Shown piece by piece: positions 7,374 to 15,273 of a stretch of DNA of 64,000 nt. Within the stretch, counting starts at the first letter, position 1, and every line of letters begins with the position of its first letter. The DNA is from Sphaerisporangium sp040685555 (GTDB lineage Bacteria > Actinomycetota > Actinomycetes > Streptosporangiales > Streptosporangiaceae): NCBI RefSeq assembly GCF_040685555.1, contig NZ_JBFBIK010000006.1, positions 67,161 through 131,160 on the forward strand, read 5' to 3'. Position numbers and translations under genes: made by a program. The notes beneath the pieces were generated by a model. It was given only the letters and a program-made list of their open reading frames with translations, ran no database searches and was not told the DNA's origin.

Positions 7374-9035
7374 ATGCGTGAGCGGTGGCCTCTCGTGATG
7401 ATCGCCTTGGTGGTGGCGATGATCGCGTTCGGCGTGTTCGCGCTGCTGACCGGCCCCGGTCCCGTGGAGGCCACGCCGCGGGCGCGGCAGACCTCCGCGC
7501 CCGTCCGGTCGGCCGGGGGAGCGCCACCGGCCTCGACGCCCGCGCCGACCCTCCTGCCGGCCGAGACTCCCCCACCGCTGGAGACCACGGCCCAGACGCC
7601 CCCGCCGTCCGTCGTGACGCCCCAGACTGCGGCGCCGGCCGCTCCCGACGTGACCGCGGCGCGCTACTTCGACGCCTGGCGGGCCGGTGACTTCTCCACC
7701 ATGGCCGCGCTGGTGGACAACCCTCCGGCCGACTTCGCCGATCGGCACCGGCGGTTCAGCGCCGAGCTGCGGATCGCGTCGCTGTCGCTCAGCCCGGGCG
7801 CTCCGCGCCGCCAGGGCGAGCAGGCGGCCGAGGTGCCCTTCCAGGGGGTCAGGGAGGTGACCGGGCTGGGCCGGTGGCCGTTCTCCTCGGTGCTGCGCCT
7901 GGCGTCCAGGAACGGTGCCTGGAAGGTGCTCTGGGCCCCCGAGACGCTGCACCCCTCGCTCAAGGACGGCGGGAGCCTGCGCCTGAGGGAGACCCGGGTC
8001 CGAAGGCCCGCCACGCTCACCCGCGAGGGACTGCCGTTCCCCGCGGACAGCCGGGCGGGCGACTACGTCACCGGGCTGGACGCGACGGTGGTCACCCTGA
8101 AGCTGGAGGAGGTGCCATCGGGCAAGGTCCTTTTGGCATCCCCCACCCCGCCGCAGACGGGAACGCGGAGCACGATCTCCCAGACCGTCCAGGCCGCCGC
8201 CGCCCGCGCACTGGACGGGGTCGGGCAGCCCTCGGCGATCGTGGCCATGGACGTCCAGTCTGGCCAGGTCCGCGCGGTGGCGGACACGCTGGGCGGCAAG
8301 CGTGCGTTCAACGGCCTGTACCCGCCGGGTTCGGCGTTCAAGGTGGTGACCTCCGCCGCCCTGTTCCGCAGCGGCCTGACTCCTGAGTCACCGGTGGCGT
8401 GCCCGGGGAGCTACACCATCCCGAACGCCAGGACCTTCACCAACGACGGGGGCGCCGACCACGGCACCGTGAGCCTCACCACGGCCTTCGCGTTGTCCTG
8501 CAACACCACGTTCGTGCGCCAGACCTACGAACGGCTGCGCGACGACCGGCTGCGCGCCGAGGCCGCCGACCGCTTCGGGTTCCGCGAGAAGCCGGGCCTG
8601 AGCTTCTGCCGCATCCTGCCGTACAAGGACCTGAACGAGCTGGGCTCCGACGCCATCGGCCAGAACTCCGTGCAGGCCAGCCCGCTGTGCATGGCCGAGG
8701 TGGCCGCCGCCGCCGCGAGCGGCGTCTGGAAGCCCGCCATCATGACGGACGCGCCCCCCGCGGGTTCACCGGCGCAGGTGCCCCTGGACGACGGCGTGGC
8801 CGACGGCCTGCGCACGATGATGGGCGCCGTGGTCACCCGGGGCACCGCGGCGCGGGCCGGTCTCCCCTCGGGCACCGCGGGCAAGACCGGCACCGCCGAG
8901 GTCGCCGGGGCCAGGTCGCACGCGTGGTTCATCGGGTACCGGGGCGACCTGGCGTTCGCGGTGCTGGTCCAGAACGGGGGCACCGGTGGCGCCGTGGCGG
9001 CGCCGATCGCCGCGAAATTCCTCAAAGCGCTGTAG
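7374..9035 (+). CDS. Penicillin-binding protein with NTF2-like (MecA_N) domain
   Basis: The 553-residue protein has an N-terminal membrane anchor (residues 7-27), a Pro/Thr-rich linker, an NTF2-like MecA_N-type domain (about 93-200, with AARYFDAWRAGDFSTM) and a transpeptidase domain (about 275-553). The three active-site motifs are present: SxxK as S320-A-F-K323, SxN as S375-C-N377 and KTG at 504-506 (GKTGTAEV). It should cross-link peptidoglycan outside the membrane, with the PBP2a-like architecture that can show low beta-lactam affinity; that property cannot be read from sequence. ATG 7374 is preferred because it gives a normal anchor; an in-frame GTG at 7290 directly abuts a GGAGG. The position between MoxR/DUF58 and SpoIIM genes keeps it in the envelope theme. 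Confidence 0.93.
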   Translation: MRERWPLVMIALVVAMIAFGVFALLTGPGPVEATPRARQTSAPVRSAGGAPPASTPAPTLLPAETPPPLETTAQTPPPSVVTPQTAAPAAPDVTAARYFDAWRAGDFSTMAALVDNPPADFADRHRRFSAELRIASLSLSPGAPRRQGEQAAEVPFQGVREVTGLGRWPFSSVLRLASRNGAWKVLWAPETLHPSLKDGGSLRLRETRVRRPATLTREGLPFPADSRAGDYVTGLDATVVTLKLEEVPSGKVLLASPTPPQTGTRSTISQTVQAAAARALDGVGQPSAIVAMDVQSGQVRAVADTLGGKRAFNGLYPPGSAFKVVTSAALFRSGLTPESPVACPGSYTIPNARTFTNDGGADHGTVSLTTAFALSCNTTFVRQTYERLRDDRLRAEAADRFGFREKPGLSFCRILPYKDLNELGSDAIGQNSVQASPLCMAEVAAAAASGVWKPAIMTDAPPAGSPAQVPLDDGVADGLRTMMGAVVTRGTAARAGLPSGTAGKTGTAEVAGARSHAWFIGYRGDLAFAVLVQNGGTGGAVAAPIAAKFLKAL

Positions 9036-9111
9036 CTGGAACCGGTTTCCGCAGGTCACCGGAGTGTCCCAGCACCACGGGGAGAGACCCGAGTAGCTCG
9101 ATATGCGCGCC

Positions 9112-10101
9112 TCAGGCTGAGGGGGCGACGTCGGGGGCGCGTTCGAGGTCGCCGGTCTCGTCCGCCCGCAGCGCGCGGCGCCCGAAGAACACGACGTACG
9201 CCAGGAACGCGGCCTCGGCGGCCACCCCGATGCCGACGCGCGCCCACGTGGGCAGGGCGGAGGGGGTCACCATCGCCTCGATCAGCCCCGACACCAGCAG
9301 GACCACCACCAGGCCGAGCGCGACGGCGACCACGGCCCGTCCCTGCTCGGCCAGTGCCTCAGTGCGCTTCCTCGGCCCGGGGTCGATGGCCGTCCAGCCG
9401 AGGCGCATGCCGACGGCGGCGGCGAGGAAGACGGCGGTCAGCTCCAGCAGGCCATGCGGGGTGATCAGGCCGAAGAAGACGTCGAGCCGGTCGCGGGAGG
9501 CCATGAGCCCGGCGGAGACGCCGACGTTCGCGGCGTTCTGCCAGAGGATGTACGGGATCGGGATGCCGAGCAGCACGGACGTGGCGATCACCTGCATCGA
9601 GACCCAGGCGTTGTTGATCCACACCTGCCCGGCGAACGCCCCCGAGGGATGCTCGGAGTAGTAGTCGGCGAAGTCGTGCTCCACGAGCTGCTTGATCTGC
9701 TCGGGCCCGGCGATGGCGGCCTGGACGTCGGGGTTTCGCGCGACCCACATGCCGACCGCCAGGGAGACCAGCAGGAACACCGCCGTCGTGGTGGCCCACC
9801 ACCACCGGGCGCGGTAGGCGACCACCGGGAACGAGACGGTGAAGAAGCGGATGAACTCCCGCCAGGCCGGCGTGTGCGCCCCCGTGACCGCCGAGCGCGC
9901 CCGCGCGACGAGCGCCGAGAGCCGGCCCACCAGCAGTTGGTCGGAGCCTGACCTGACGATGGACAGGTGCGTCGCGACGCGCTGGTAGAGGTCGACCAGC
10001 TCGTCCACCTCGGGCCCGCTGAGCGAGCCGCGGTGCCGCACCAGGGTCTCCAGCCGGTCCCACGTCGGCTTGTGCGCGGAGACAAACGCGTCGATGTCCA
10101 C
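9112..10101 (-). CDS. Stage II sporulation protein M family (SpoIIM/DUF95) membrane protein
   Basis: The 329-residue protein has a soluble helical N-terminus (about 1-95), then about six transmembrane helices with family landmarks: a WVARNP segment after the first helix, FAGQVWINNAWVSMQVIATS in the middle, and ITPHGLLELTAVFLAAAVG. SpoIIM in Bacillus acts with SpoIID/SpoIIP in engulfment; the actinobacterial relatives occur in non-endospore formers beside MoxR/DUF58/RDD genes, so a general envelope function is more likely than sporulation. The GTG at 10101 gives VDIDAFVSAHKPTWDRLETL, the usual family start; upstream in-frame sequence is out of character. It is divergent from the RDD gene with only about 40 nt between them. 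Confidence 0.9.
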   Translation of the reverse strand: MDIDAFVSAHKPTWDRLETLVRHRGSLSGPEVDELVDLYQRVATHLSIVRSGSDQLLVGRLSALVARARSAVTGAHTPAWREFIRFFTVSFPVVAYRARWWWATTTAVFLLVSLAVGMWVARNPDVQAAIAGPEQIKQLVEHDFADYYSEHPSGAFAGQVWINNAWVSMQVIATSVLLGIPIPYILWQNAANVGVSAGLMASRDRLDVFFGLITPHGLLELTAVFLAAAVGMRLGWTAIDPGPRKRTEALAEQGRAVVAVALGLVVVLLVSGLIEAMVTPSALPTWARVGIGVAAEAAFLAYVVFFGRRALRADETGDLERAPDVAPSA

Positions 10102-10140
10102 GCACGAGAGCCTATTGGGCCGATGGATAGGGTGGGGGAC

Positions 10141-11055
10141 GTGGCAGATGTCGTGACCGGCGAGGCCGTGGTCGTAGAGGTACGAGTGGCCCAGCTGCCG
10201 AGCCGGGCCCTGGCGCTGTTGATCGACATGGTGCTCCAGTTCCTGGCCATCCTCGGGCTGAGCCTGCTGCTGGGCATGCTGTCGATCGTCGCCGAGGAAG
10301 CGGTCGCGGTGGCGCTCACGATCCTGCTGAGCGCGCTCGTGATCGTGGGATACCCGGTGATCTTCGAGACGCTCAGCCGGGGCAGGAGCCTCGGCAAGCT
10401 CGCCATGGGCCTGCGGGTCGTCAGCGACGACGGCGGCCCCGAGCGCTTCCGGCAGGCGCTGTTCCGTGGGCTGTCCGGGCTCCTCGAGTTCTGGATGTTC
10501 TTCGGCGCTCCGGCGCTGATCAGCTCGCTGATCTCGCCGCAGGGCAAGCGGCTCGGTGACATCTTCTCGGGGACCATCGTGATCTCCGAGCGGGGCCCCC
10601 GCCAGGCTCCGCCGCCCGAGATGCCCGCGCCGCTCGCCCGCTGGGCCGGCACACTGGAGCTCTCCCGCCTGCCCGAGGACCTCGCCGCCACGGCGAGGCA
10701 GTACCTCTCGCGCTGGCACCAGCTCTCCCCCGCCGTCCGGCACGACATGGGCACGCGCATCGCCGCCCAGTTCGCGTCCTTCGTCTCGCCGCCGCCCCCG
10801 CCCTCCGCGCCTCCCTACGCCTATCTGGCCGCCGTGCTCGCCGAGCGCCGCCGCCGCACGGAGGTACGGCTCGCGCGCCAGATGCGGCAGAACTCCTCGC
10901 CGTACGGAGCGGTCCCCCCTCCGCTGGGGCCCCCCGCCCCGCTTCCTCCGCCCACCTGGCGTCCGGCGATTTCGTACGGCCCGCCGCCTGCCGCTCGCCC
11001 GTCCTCAGCAGGGCGAACGCGCCCGACGCCCGGTGGTTTCATCCCTCCGGCGTAG
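10141..11055 (+). CDS. RDD family membrane protein
   Basis: The translation starts VADVVTGEAVVVEVRVAQLPSR and continues into an RDD domain: the first helix carries LPSRALALLIDM (R and D of the motif), a second helix runs AVAVALTILLSALVIVGYPVI, then SRGRSLGKLAMGLRVV, the typical RDD loop, and a third hydrophobic stretch ending SPQGKRLGDIFSGTIVI. After about residue 160 the protein has a cytoplasmic helical domain and a Pro-rich tail, longer than minimal RDD proteins. Function in the family is unknown (transport or envelope integrity suggested). GTG 10141 has a GGTGGGG stretch just before it; ATG 10123, in frame, is an alternative. It faces the divergent SpoIIM gene, a common pairing. Confidence 0.87.
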   Translation: MADVVTGEAVVVEVRVAQLPSRALALLIDMVLQFLAILGLSLLLGMLSIVAEEAVAVALTILLSALVIVGYPVIFETLSRGRSLGKLAMGLRVVSDDGGPERFRQALFRGLSGLLEFWMFFGAPALISSLISPQGKRLGDIFSGTIVISERGPRQAPPPEMPAPLARWAGTLELSRLPEDLAATARQYLSRWHQLSPAVRHDMGTRIAAQFASFVSPPPPPSAPPYAYLAAVLAERRRRTEVRLARQMRQNSSPYGAVPPPLGPPAPLPPPTWRPAISYGPPPAARPSSAGRTRPTPGGFIPPA

Positions 11056-11103
11056 ATTTTTGGTAATGCCGAGGCATACATGCGTAAAGCACGGGCACGG
11101 GAT

Positions 11104-11190
11104 GTTCCAGCGGGCTACTGGGGCATTAGCCCGCTACGTGGGAACGGGTATGGCCCGGTGCGTGAGGGAGAGGTCGCACCGGCCATACCC
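11104..11190. terminator. Two adjacent hairpins between convergent genes
   Basis: Between the RDD gene and the convergent permease gene lie two strong inverted repeats. The first pairs AGCGGGCT (11109-11116) with AGCCCGCT (11128-11135), flanked by GTTCC (11104-11108) and GGAAC (11141-11145). The second pairs GGGTATGGCCCGGTGCG (11146-11162) with CGCACCGGCCATACCC (11175-11190), with one bulged C. Both could terminate transcription from either side. No long T tract follows, as is usual in high-GC actinobacteria. Confidence 0.7.
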
Positions 11191-11197
11191 ACCCCCC

Positions 11198-12160
11198 TCA
11201 CGCGAGCCTGACACGGGCGTCCAGGAGGGCGTAGGCCACGTCGACCAGCAGGTTCGCCACCACGACCGCCGCCGCGGTGATGAGCACCACCCCCATGATC
11301 ACCGGTAGGTCGCCGCTCACGAACGCCTGGACCACCGCCTGCCCGACGCCGCCGAGGCCGAACACCGACTCGGTGACGACCACGCCCCCGATGAGGGTGC
11401 CGATGTCCACGCCGAGCTGCGACACCACCGGTGTCAGCGCCGACCGCAGGCCGTGCCGGACGATCACCCGCCGCTCGGGCACGCCCTTGGCGCGAGCCGT
11501 GCGGATGTAGTCCTCGCCCAGCACGTCGAGCATCGACCCCCGGGTGAGCCGCAGGTAGGTCGCGGCCTGCACGGTGGCGAGCGTGACCCAGGGCAGGATC
11601 AGGTGCCGTGCCCACTCGGCCGGGTTCTCCGACAGGCCGACGTACGAATCGGGCGGGAAGATCGGCACGCCGGCCTTGGTGAGCTGGAAGAAGAGCAGGT
11701 ACAGCAGGAGCAGCCCGATGACGAAGGTGGGCATCGACACTCCAGCGAGGGCCAGGAACGTCAGCGCCCTGTCCAGCAGCGAGCGCGCACGGGTCGCGCT
11801 GAGCACCCCGGCGCTGACGCCGACCAGGAACCACAGCACCGCGCCGCCGAGGACGAGCGACAGGGTGGGCGGGAGGTCGGCGGCGACCAGCTTGCCCACC
11901 GGCTCCCCGTTGAAGTACGACTTGCCGAGGTCGCCGTGGACCAGCCTGCCCATATAGTCGCCGTACTGCACGAGGATCGGCCGGTCGAGGCCGAGGTCGC
12001 GCCTGATCAGGTCGACCTGCTCGGGGGTGGCCTGCCGGCCCGCCAGCGTCCTCGCCGGATCGCCGGGCGCCACGAAGAACATGAAGAACGTCCCCAGCGT
12101 GACCAGCCAGAGCACGACCACGCCGAGCAGCACCCGCCGGATGAGGAAGCGCCGGAACAT
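11198..12160 (-). CDS. Oligopeptide/dipeptide ABC transporter permease (DppB-like)
   Basis: The 320-residue membrane protein matches the DppB/OppB permease class: an N-terminal helix (FLIRRVLLGVVVLWLVTLGTF), the family segment FVAPGDPARTLAG, a large first periplasmic loop with DLGLDRPILVQYGDYMGRL and HGDLGKSYF, and the cytoplasmic coupling (EAA) loop DYIRTARAKGVPERRVIVRH near residues 215-235. About six transmembrane helices are expected. It is the last gene of a five-gene leftward importer operon and starts 4 nt after the DppC stop. It should pair with the DppC-like subunit to form the channel for peptides or a similar solute; substrate cannot be inferred. Confidence 0.94.
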   Translation of the reverse strand: MFRRFLIRRVLLGVVVLWLVTLGTFFMFFVAPGDPARTLAGRQATPEQVDLIRRDLGLDRPILVQYGDYMGRLVHGDLGKSYFNGEPVGKLVAADLPPTLSLVLGGAVLWFLVGVSAGVLSATRARSLLDRALTFLALAGVSMPTFVIGLLLLYLLFFQLTKAGVPIFPPDSYVGLSENPAEWARHLILPWVTLATVQAATYLRLTRGSMLDVLGEDYIRTARAKGVPERRVIVRHGLRSALTPVVSQLGVDIGTLIGGVVVTESVFGLGGVGQAVVQAFVSGDLPVIMGVVLITAAAVVVANLLVDVAYALLDARVRLA

Positions 12161-12164
12161 CGGG

Positions 12165-13163
12165 TCAGCCCTCCATGCTCTTCACGCGTGAGGCCCTCTT
12201 GCCGCCGGTCCGTCTCCGCAGGATGCCCCTGCGCCTGTTGAAGAGCCGTTCGGTCCTCGGGTCGATGGCGTCCCGGACGCCGTCGCCGAGCAGGTTGAAC
12301 GCGAGCGTGGCCAGCAGCAGGCTTCCCGCCGGGAAGGTGAGGTACCACCACGCGACCCGGTAGAAGCCCTGCGCCTCGCTGAGCAGGTTGCCCCAGGAGG
12401 GGGTCGGCGGGACGATGCCGAGGCCGAGGTAGGACAGCGTCGACTCGAACACGATCGCCGCCGGGACCAGCAGGGTCACCAGCACGATCACCGGGGCGAG
12501 CAGGTTCGGCAGGATGTCGACGAACATGATGCGCGCGTCGCTCGCCCCCAGTGACCTGGCGGCCTCGACGTACTCGCGCTGGTTGATCGACAGGGTCTGC
12601 CCGCGCACGATGCGGGCGATCGCCGCCCAGGAATAGAAGGCGATCACCCCGATCGTCGCGGTGAGCGACGGCCCGGCGATGGAGACGATCGCGATGGCGA
12701 AGATCAGGTACGGGAACGACAGCACGACGTCCATCAGCCGCGACAGGAGCGTGTCGATCACGCCGCCGTAGAACCCGGCCAGCAGCCCCACGGCGACCCC
12801 GAGCAGCGCCGCGAACCCGGTGGACACCACCCCGACGACCAGCGAGACGCGGGCCCCGTACAGGACGCGGATGAACAGGTCGCGGCCGAGGCGGTCGGTG
12901 CCGAACCAGAACGTCCCGTTCGGCGCGACCGGAAGCCCCTGCTCGGTGATGCCGATGTCGCGGAACTGGTCGTCCGGGCCGTGGCCGCTCCACTGCGCGA
13001 TGAGCGGCGCCGCGGCGGCGAGCAGGAGCAGGACGACCACGATCACCGCCGAGGCGAGGGCCACCTTGTCGGTGCGGATGCGTGCCCACGCGAGGGCCCA
13101 CGGGCTGCGGCCCGCGATGACATTGTCCGGCACCGCGTCCGGGCGAATCTCGGTGAGCGTCAC
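12165..13163 (-). CDS. Oligopeptide/dipeptide ABC transporter permease (DppC-like)
   Basis: This 332-residue permease shows the DppC pattern: a cytoplasmic start, a first helix (VALASAVIVVVLLLLAAAAPLIA), the conserved segment FWFGTDRLGRDLFIRVLYGARVS, then a five-helix core with the EAA loop REYVEAARSLGASDARIMFVD. The C-terminus (LGDGVRDAIDPRTERLF) is also typical. Its GTG start overlaps the upstream ATPase stop (GTGA), so it is translated in tandem with it. A basic tail of about 25 residues follows the conserved end. Confidence 0.94.
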   Translation of the reverse strand: MTLTEIRPDAVPDNVIAGRSPWALAWARIRTDKVALASAVIVVVLLLLAAAAPLIAQWSGHGPDDQFRDIGITEQGLPVAPNGTFWFGTDRLGRDLFIRVLYGARVSLVVGVVSTGFAALLGVAVGLLAGFYGGVIDTLLSRLMDVVLSFPYLIFAIAIVSIAGPSLTATIGVIAFYSWAAIARIVRGQTLSINQREYVEAARSLGASDARIMFVDILPNLLAPVIVLVTLLVPAAIVFESTLSYLGLGIVPPTPSWGNLLSEAQGFYRVAWWYLTFPAGSLLLATLAFNLLGDGVRDAIDPRTERLFNRRRGILRRRTGGKRASRVKSMEG

Positions 13164-14215
13164 CTCGTCCCCCCGTCCACTGGCTGATCGTCGTCACGGT
13201 CTGACCCGTCCGCCGCGGGCGGGGCGTTCCTGGTCGCCGGGCTGTCGGGGCCGATCGGGAAGTGGCAGGCCGTCAGGTGCGCGGCCCCCTCCAGCGCGGG
13301 CCGCTCGGCCGAGCAGATCTCCTTTGCCCTCGGGCAGCGCGGGTGGAACCGGCAGCCGGACGGCGGGTCGATCGGCGAGGGGACGTCTCCGGTGAGGATG
13401 ACGCGTTCGCGCCGGTCGGCCACATCGGGGTCGGCGACGGCCGTGGCCGAGAGCAGGGCGTCGGAGTACGGATGGCGGGGGTGCTCGTACAGCTCGTCGG
13501 CCTCGGCCAGCTCGGCCACCCGGCCGAGGTACATCACCGCGATCCGGTCGCTGACGTGCCGCACCACCGAGAGGTCGTGCGCGATGAAGAGGTACGTCAG
13601 CCCGAAGTCGTCCTGGAGGTCCTTGAGCAGGTTGAGGATCTGGGCCTGGATCGACACGTCGAGGGCCGACACCGGCTCGTCGCAGATGATCAGCCGGGGG
13701 CGCAGCGCCAGGGCGCGGGCCACGCCGATGCGCTGCCGCTGGCCTCCGGAGAACTCCGCGGGGAAGCGGTTGTAGTGCTCCGGGTTGAGCCCGACGCGTT
13801 CCATCAGCTCAGACACCGTACGCCGCCGCTCCTTCGAGGTGCCCACGCCGTGGATGACCAGGGGGTCGGCGATGATCGAGCCGACGCGCCTGCGGGGGTT
13901 CAGCGAGCCGTACGGATCCTGGAACATCACCTGGATGTCCCTGCGGAAGGGCCGCATCGCACTACGCGACAGGTTGGTGATGTCCTGACCGTCGAAGGTG
14001 ACCTTGCCGGAGGTCACCGGGTGCAGTCCCGCGATGCAGCGGGCCAGCGTGGACTTGCCGCAGCCGGTCTCCCCCACCAGGCCCAGCGTCTCGCCGGGCG
14101 CCAGCGCCAGGCTGACCCCGTCGACGGCGTGCACCTGCCCGACCGTACGGCGGAGCACGGCGCCCTCGTGGATCGGGAAGTGCTTGACCAGGTCGTCCAC
14201 TTCCAGAAGGTTCAC
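13160..14215 (-). CDS. Oligopeptide ABC transporter ATPase (DppF/OppF-like)
   Basis: The protein has 351 residues. Walker A is GETGCGKST (48-56), the signature is FSGGQRQRIGVARAL and Walker B is LIICDEPVSALD, followed by an H-loop in FIAHDLSVVRHVSD. The C-terminal oligopeptide-transporter extension contains the CRFHPRCPRAKEIC cluster of cysteines seen in this subfamily (iron-sulfur or metal site in some members). The start at GTG 14215 is supported by GGAGG four bases upstream. Together with the next ATPase it should energise the two permeases. The last residues overlap the DppC start. Confidence 0.95.
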   Translation of the reverse strand: MNLLEVDDLVKHFPIHEGAVLRRTVGQVHAVDGVSLALAPGETLGLVGETGCGKSTLARCIAGLHPVTSGKVTFDGQDITNLSRSAMRPFRRDIQVMFQDPYGSLNPRRRVGSIIADPLVIHGVGTSKERRRTVSELMERVGLNPEHYNRFPAEFSGGQRQRIGVARALALRPRLIICDEPVSALDVSIQAQILNLLKDLQDDFGLTYLFIAHDLSVVRHVSDRIAVMYLGRVAELAEADELYEHPRHPYSDALLSATAVADPDVADRRERVILTGDVPSPIDPPSGCRFHPRCPRAKEICSAERPALEGAAHLTACHFPIGPDSPATRNAPPAADGSDRDDDQPVDGGTR

Positions 14216-14241
14216 CGAGCCTCCGTTTTCTGGGTCCCCGC

Positions 14242-15273
14242 TCACCGGGCCTCGGTTCCCGAGGCGCGCAGCCGTACGGCCTCCGCCTCCTCGCCGAGGC
14301 CGACGGCCTGGTGCGGCAGCCAGCAGGCCGAGGCGTGGTCGCCGTCGCCGGTGACCCTGCCGAGCGGCGGGCGCTCGGCCGCGCATACGGGCATGGCGTA
14401 CGGGCAGCGCGGGTGGAACGCGCACCCGGACGGCACCGCGATCATGCTGGGCGGCTGGCCGGGGATGGGCCGTAGCCTTCCCTGCCGCACGCCCGTGCTG
14501 CCGGGGATCGACTCCAGCAAGCCCTTTGTGTAGGGGTGATGTGGCCGGTAGTAGATCGTCCGCCGGTCGGCCCGCTCCACCGGGAGCCCGGCGTACATCA
14601 CCATGACCTCGTCGGCGACGCCCGCGACCACCCCGAGGTCGTGCGTGATCAGCACCAGCGCGATGTCGAACTCCCGCTGGAGGCGGGTGATCAGGTCCAG
14701 GATCTGCGCCTGGACGGTCGCGTCGAGCGCCGTGGTGGGCTCGTCCGCGACCACCAGCTTGGGGTTGAGCGCGAGCGCCATCGCGATCATCGCCCGCTGC
14801 CGCATGCCGCCCGAGAACTGGTGCGGGTAGTCGTCCACCCTGCGGTCGGGCCGGGGGATGCCGACCAGCCCCAACAGCTCCACCGCGCGCCGCCTGGCCT
14901 CCGCGCGGCTCACCCCGGCGTCGTGGACGCGGATCAGCTCCGCGATCTGCCAGCCCACCTTGTACAGCGGGTGCAGGCTGGTCAGCGGATCCTGAAATAT
15001 CACGCTTATCTCGGATCCTCGGATCTGGCGGAGCCGTTCCTCGTCGAGCCCGAGAAGGTCCACACCCTCGAAGAGTGCGCTCCCCGAGATGTCCGCCTCG
15101 GGGAGCAGCCCCAGGATGGCCTGAGTGCTGACCGTCTTGCCGCTCCCCGACTCCCCGACGATCGCCAGCGTCCGCCCCGGCTCGACGCTGAACGACAGCC
15201 CGCGGACGGCCTGGACCAGGCCGTCCGCGGTCGGGAAGCCGACCGTGAGATCTTTCACCTCGAGAAGGGTCAT
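14242..15273 (-). CDS. Oligopeptide ABC transporter ATPase (DppD/OppD-like)
   Basis: The protein has 343 residues. Walker A is GESGSGKT (40-47), the Q-loop is VIFQDPLTSLHP, the signature is FSGGMRQRAMIAMAL (153 onwards) and Walker B is LVVADEPTTALD. The H-loop is LITHDLGVVAGVAD. The C-terminal oligopeptide extension holds CAFHPRCPYAMPVC, matching the cysteine cluster of the sister ATPase. ATG 15273 overlaps the stop of the binding-protein gene (ATGA), showing coupled translation. Two distinct ATPases in one operon is the normal design of Opp/Dpp importers. Confidence 0.95.
   Translation of the reverse strand: MTLLEVKDLTVGFPTADGLVQAVRGLSFSVEPGRTLAIVGESGSGKTVSTQAILGLLPEADISGSALFEGVDLLGLDEERLRQIRGSEISVIFQDPLTSLHPLYKVGWQIAELIRVHDAGVSRAEARRRAVELLGLVGIPRPDRRVDDYPHQFSGGMRQRAMIAMALALNPKLVVADEPTTALDATVQAQILDLITRLQREFDIALVLITHDLGVVAGVADEVMVMYAGLPVERADRRTIYYRPHHPYTKGLLESIPGSTGVRQGRLRPIPGQPPSMIAVPSGCAFHPRCPYAMPVCAAERPPLGRVTGDGDHASACWLPHQAVGLGEEAEAVRLRASGTEAR

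Noticed and set aside
5663..7588. Leftward 641-codon frame across DUF58 and PBP genes
   Set aside because: It crosses the boundary of two clear rightward genes and has only Arg/Gly/Gln/Ala-rich shadow composition.
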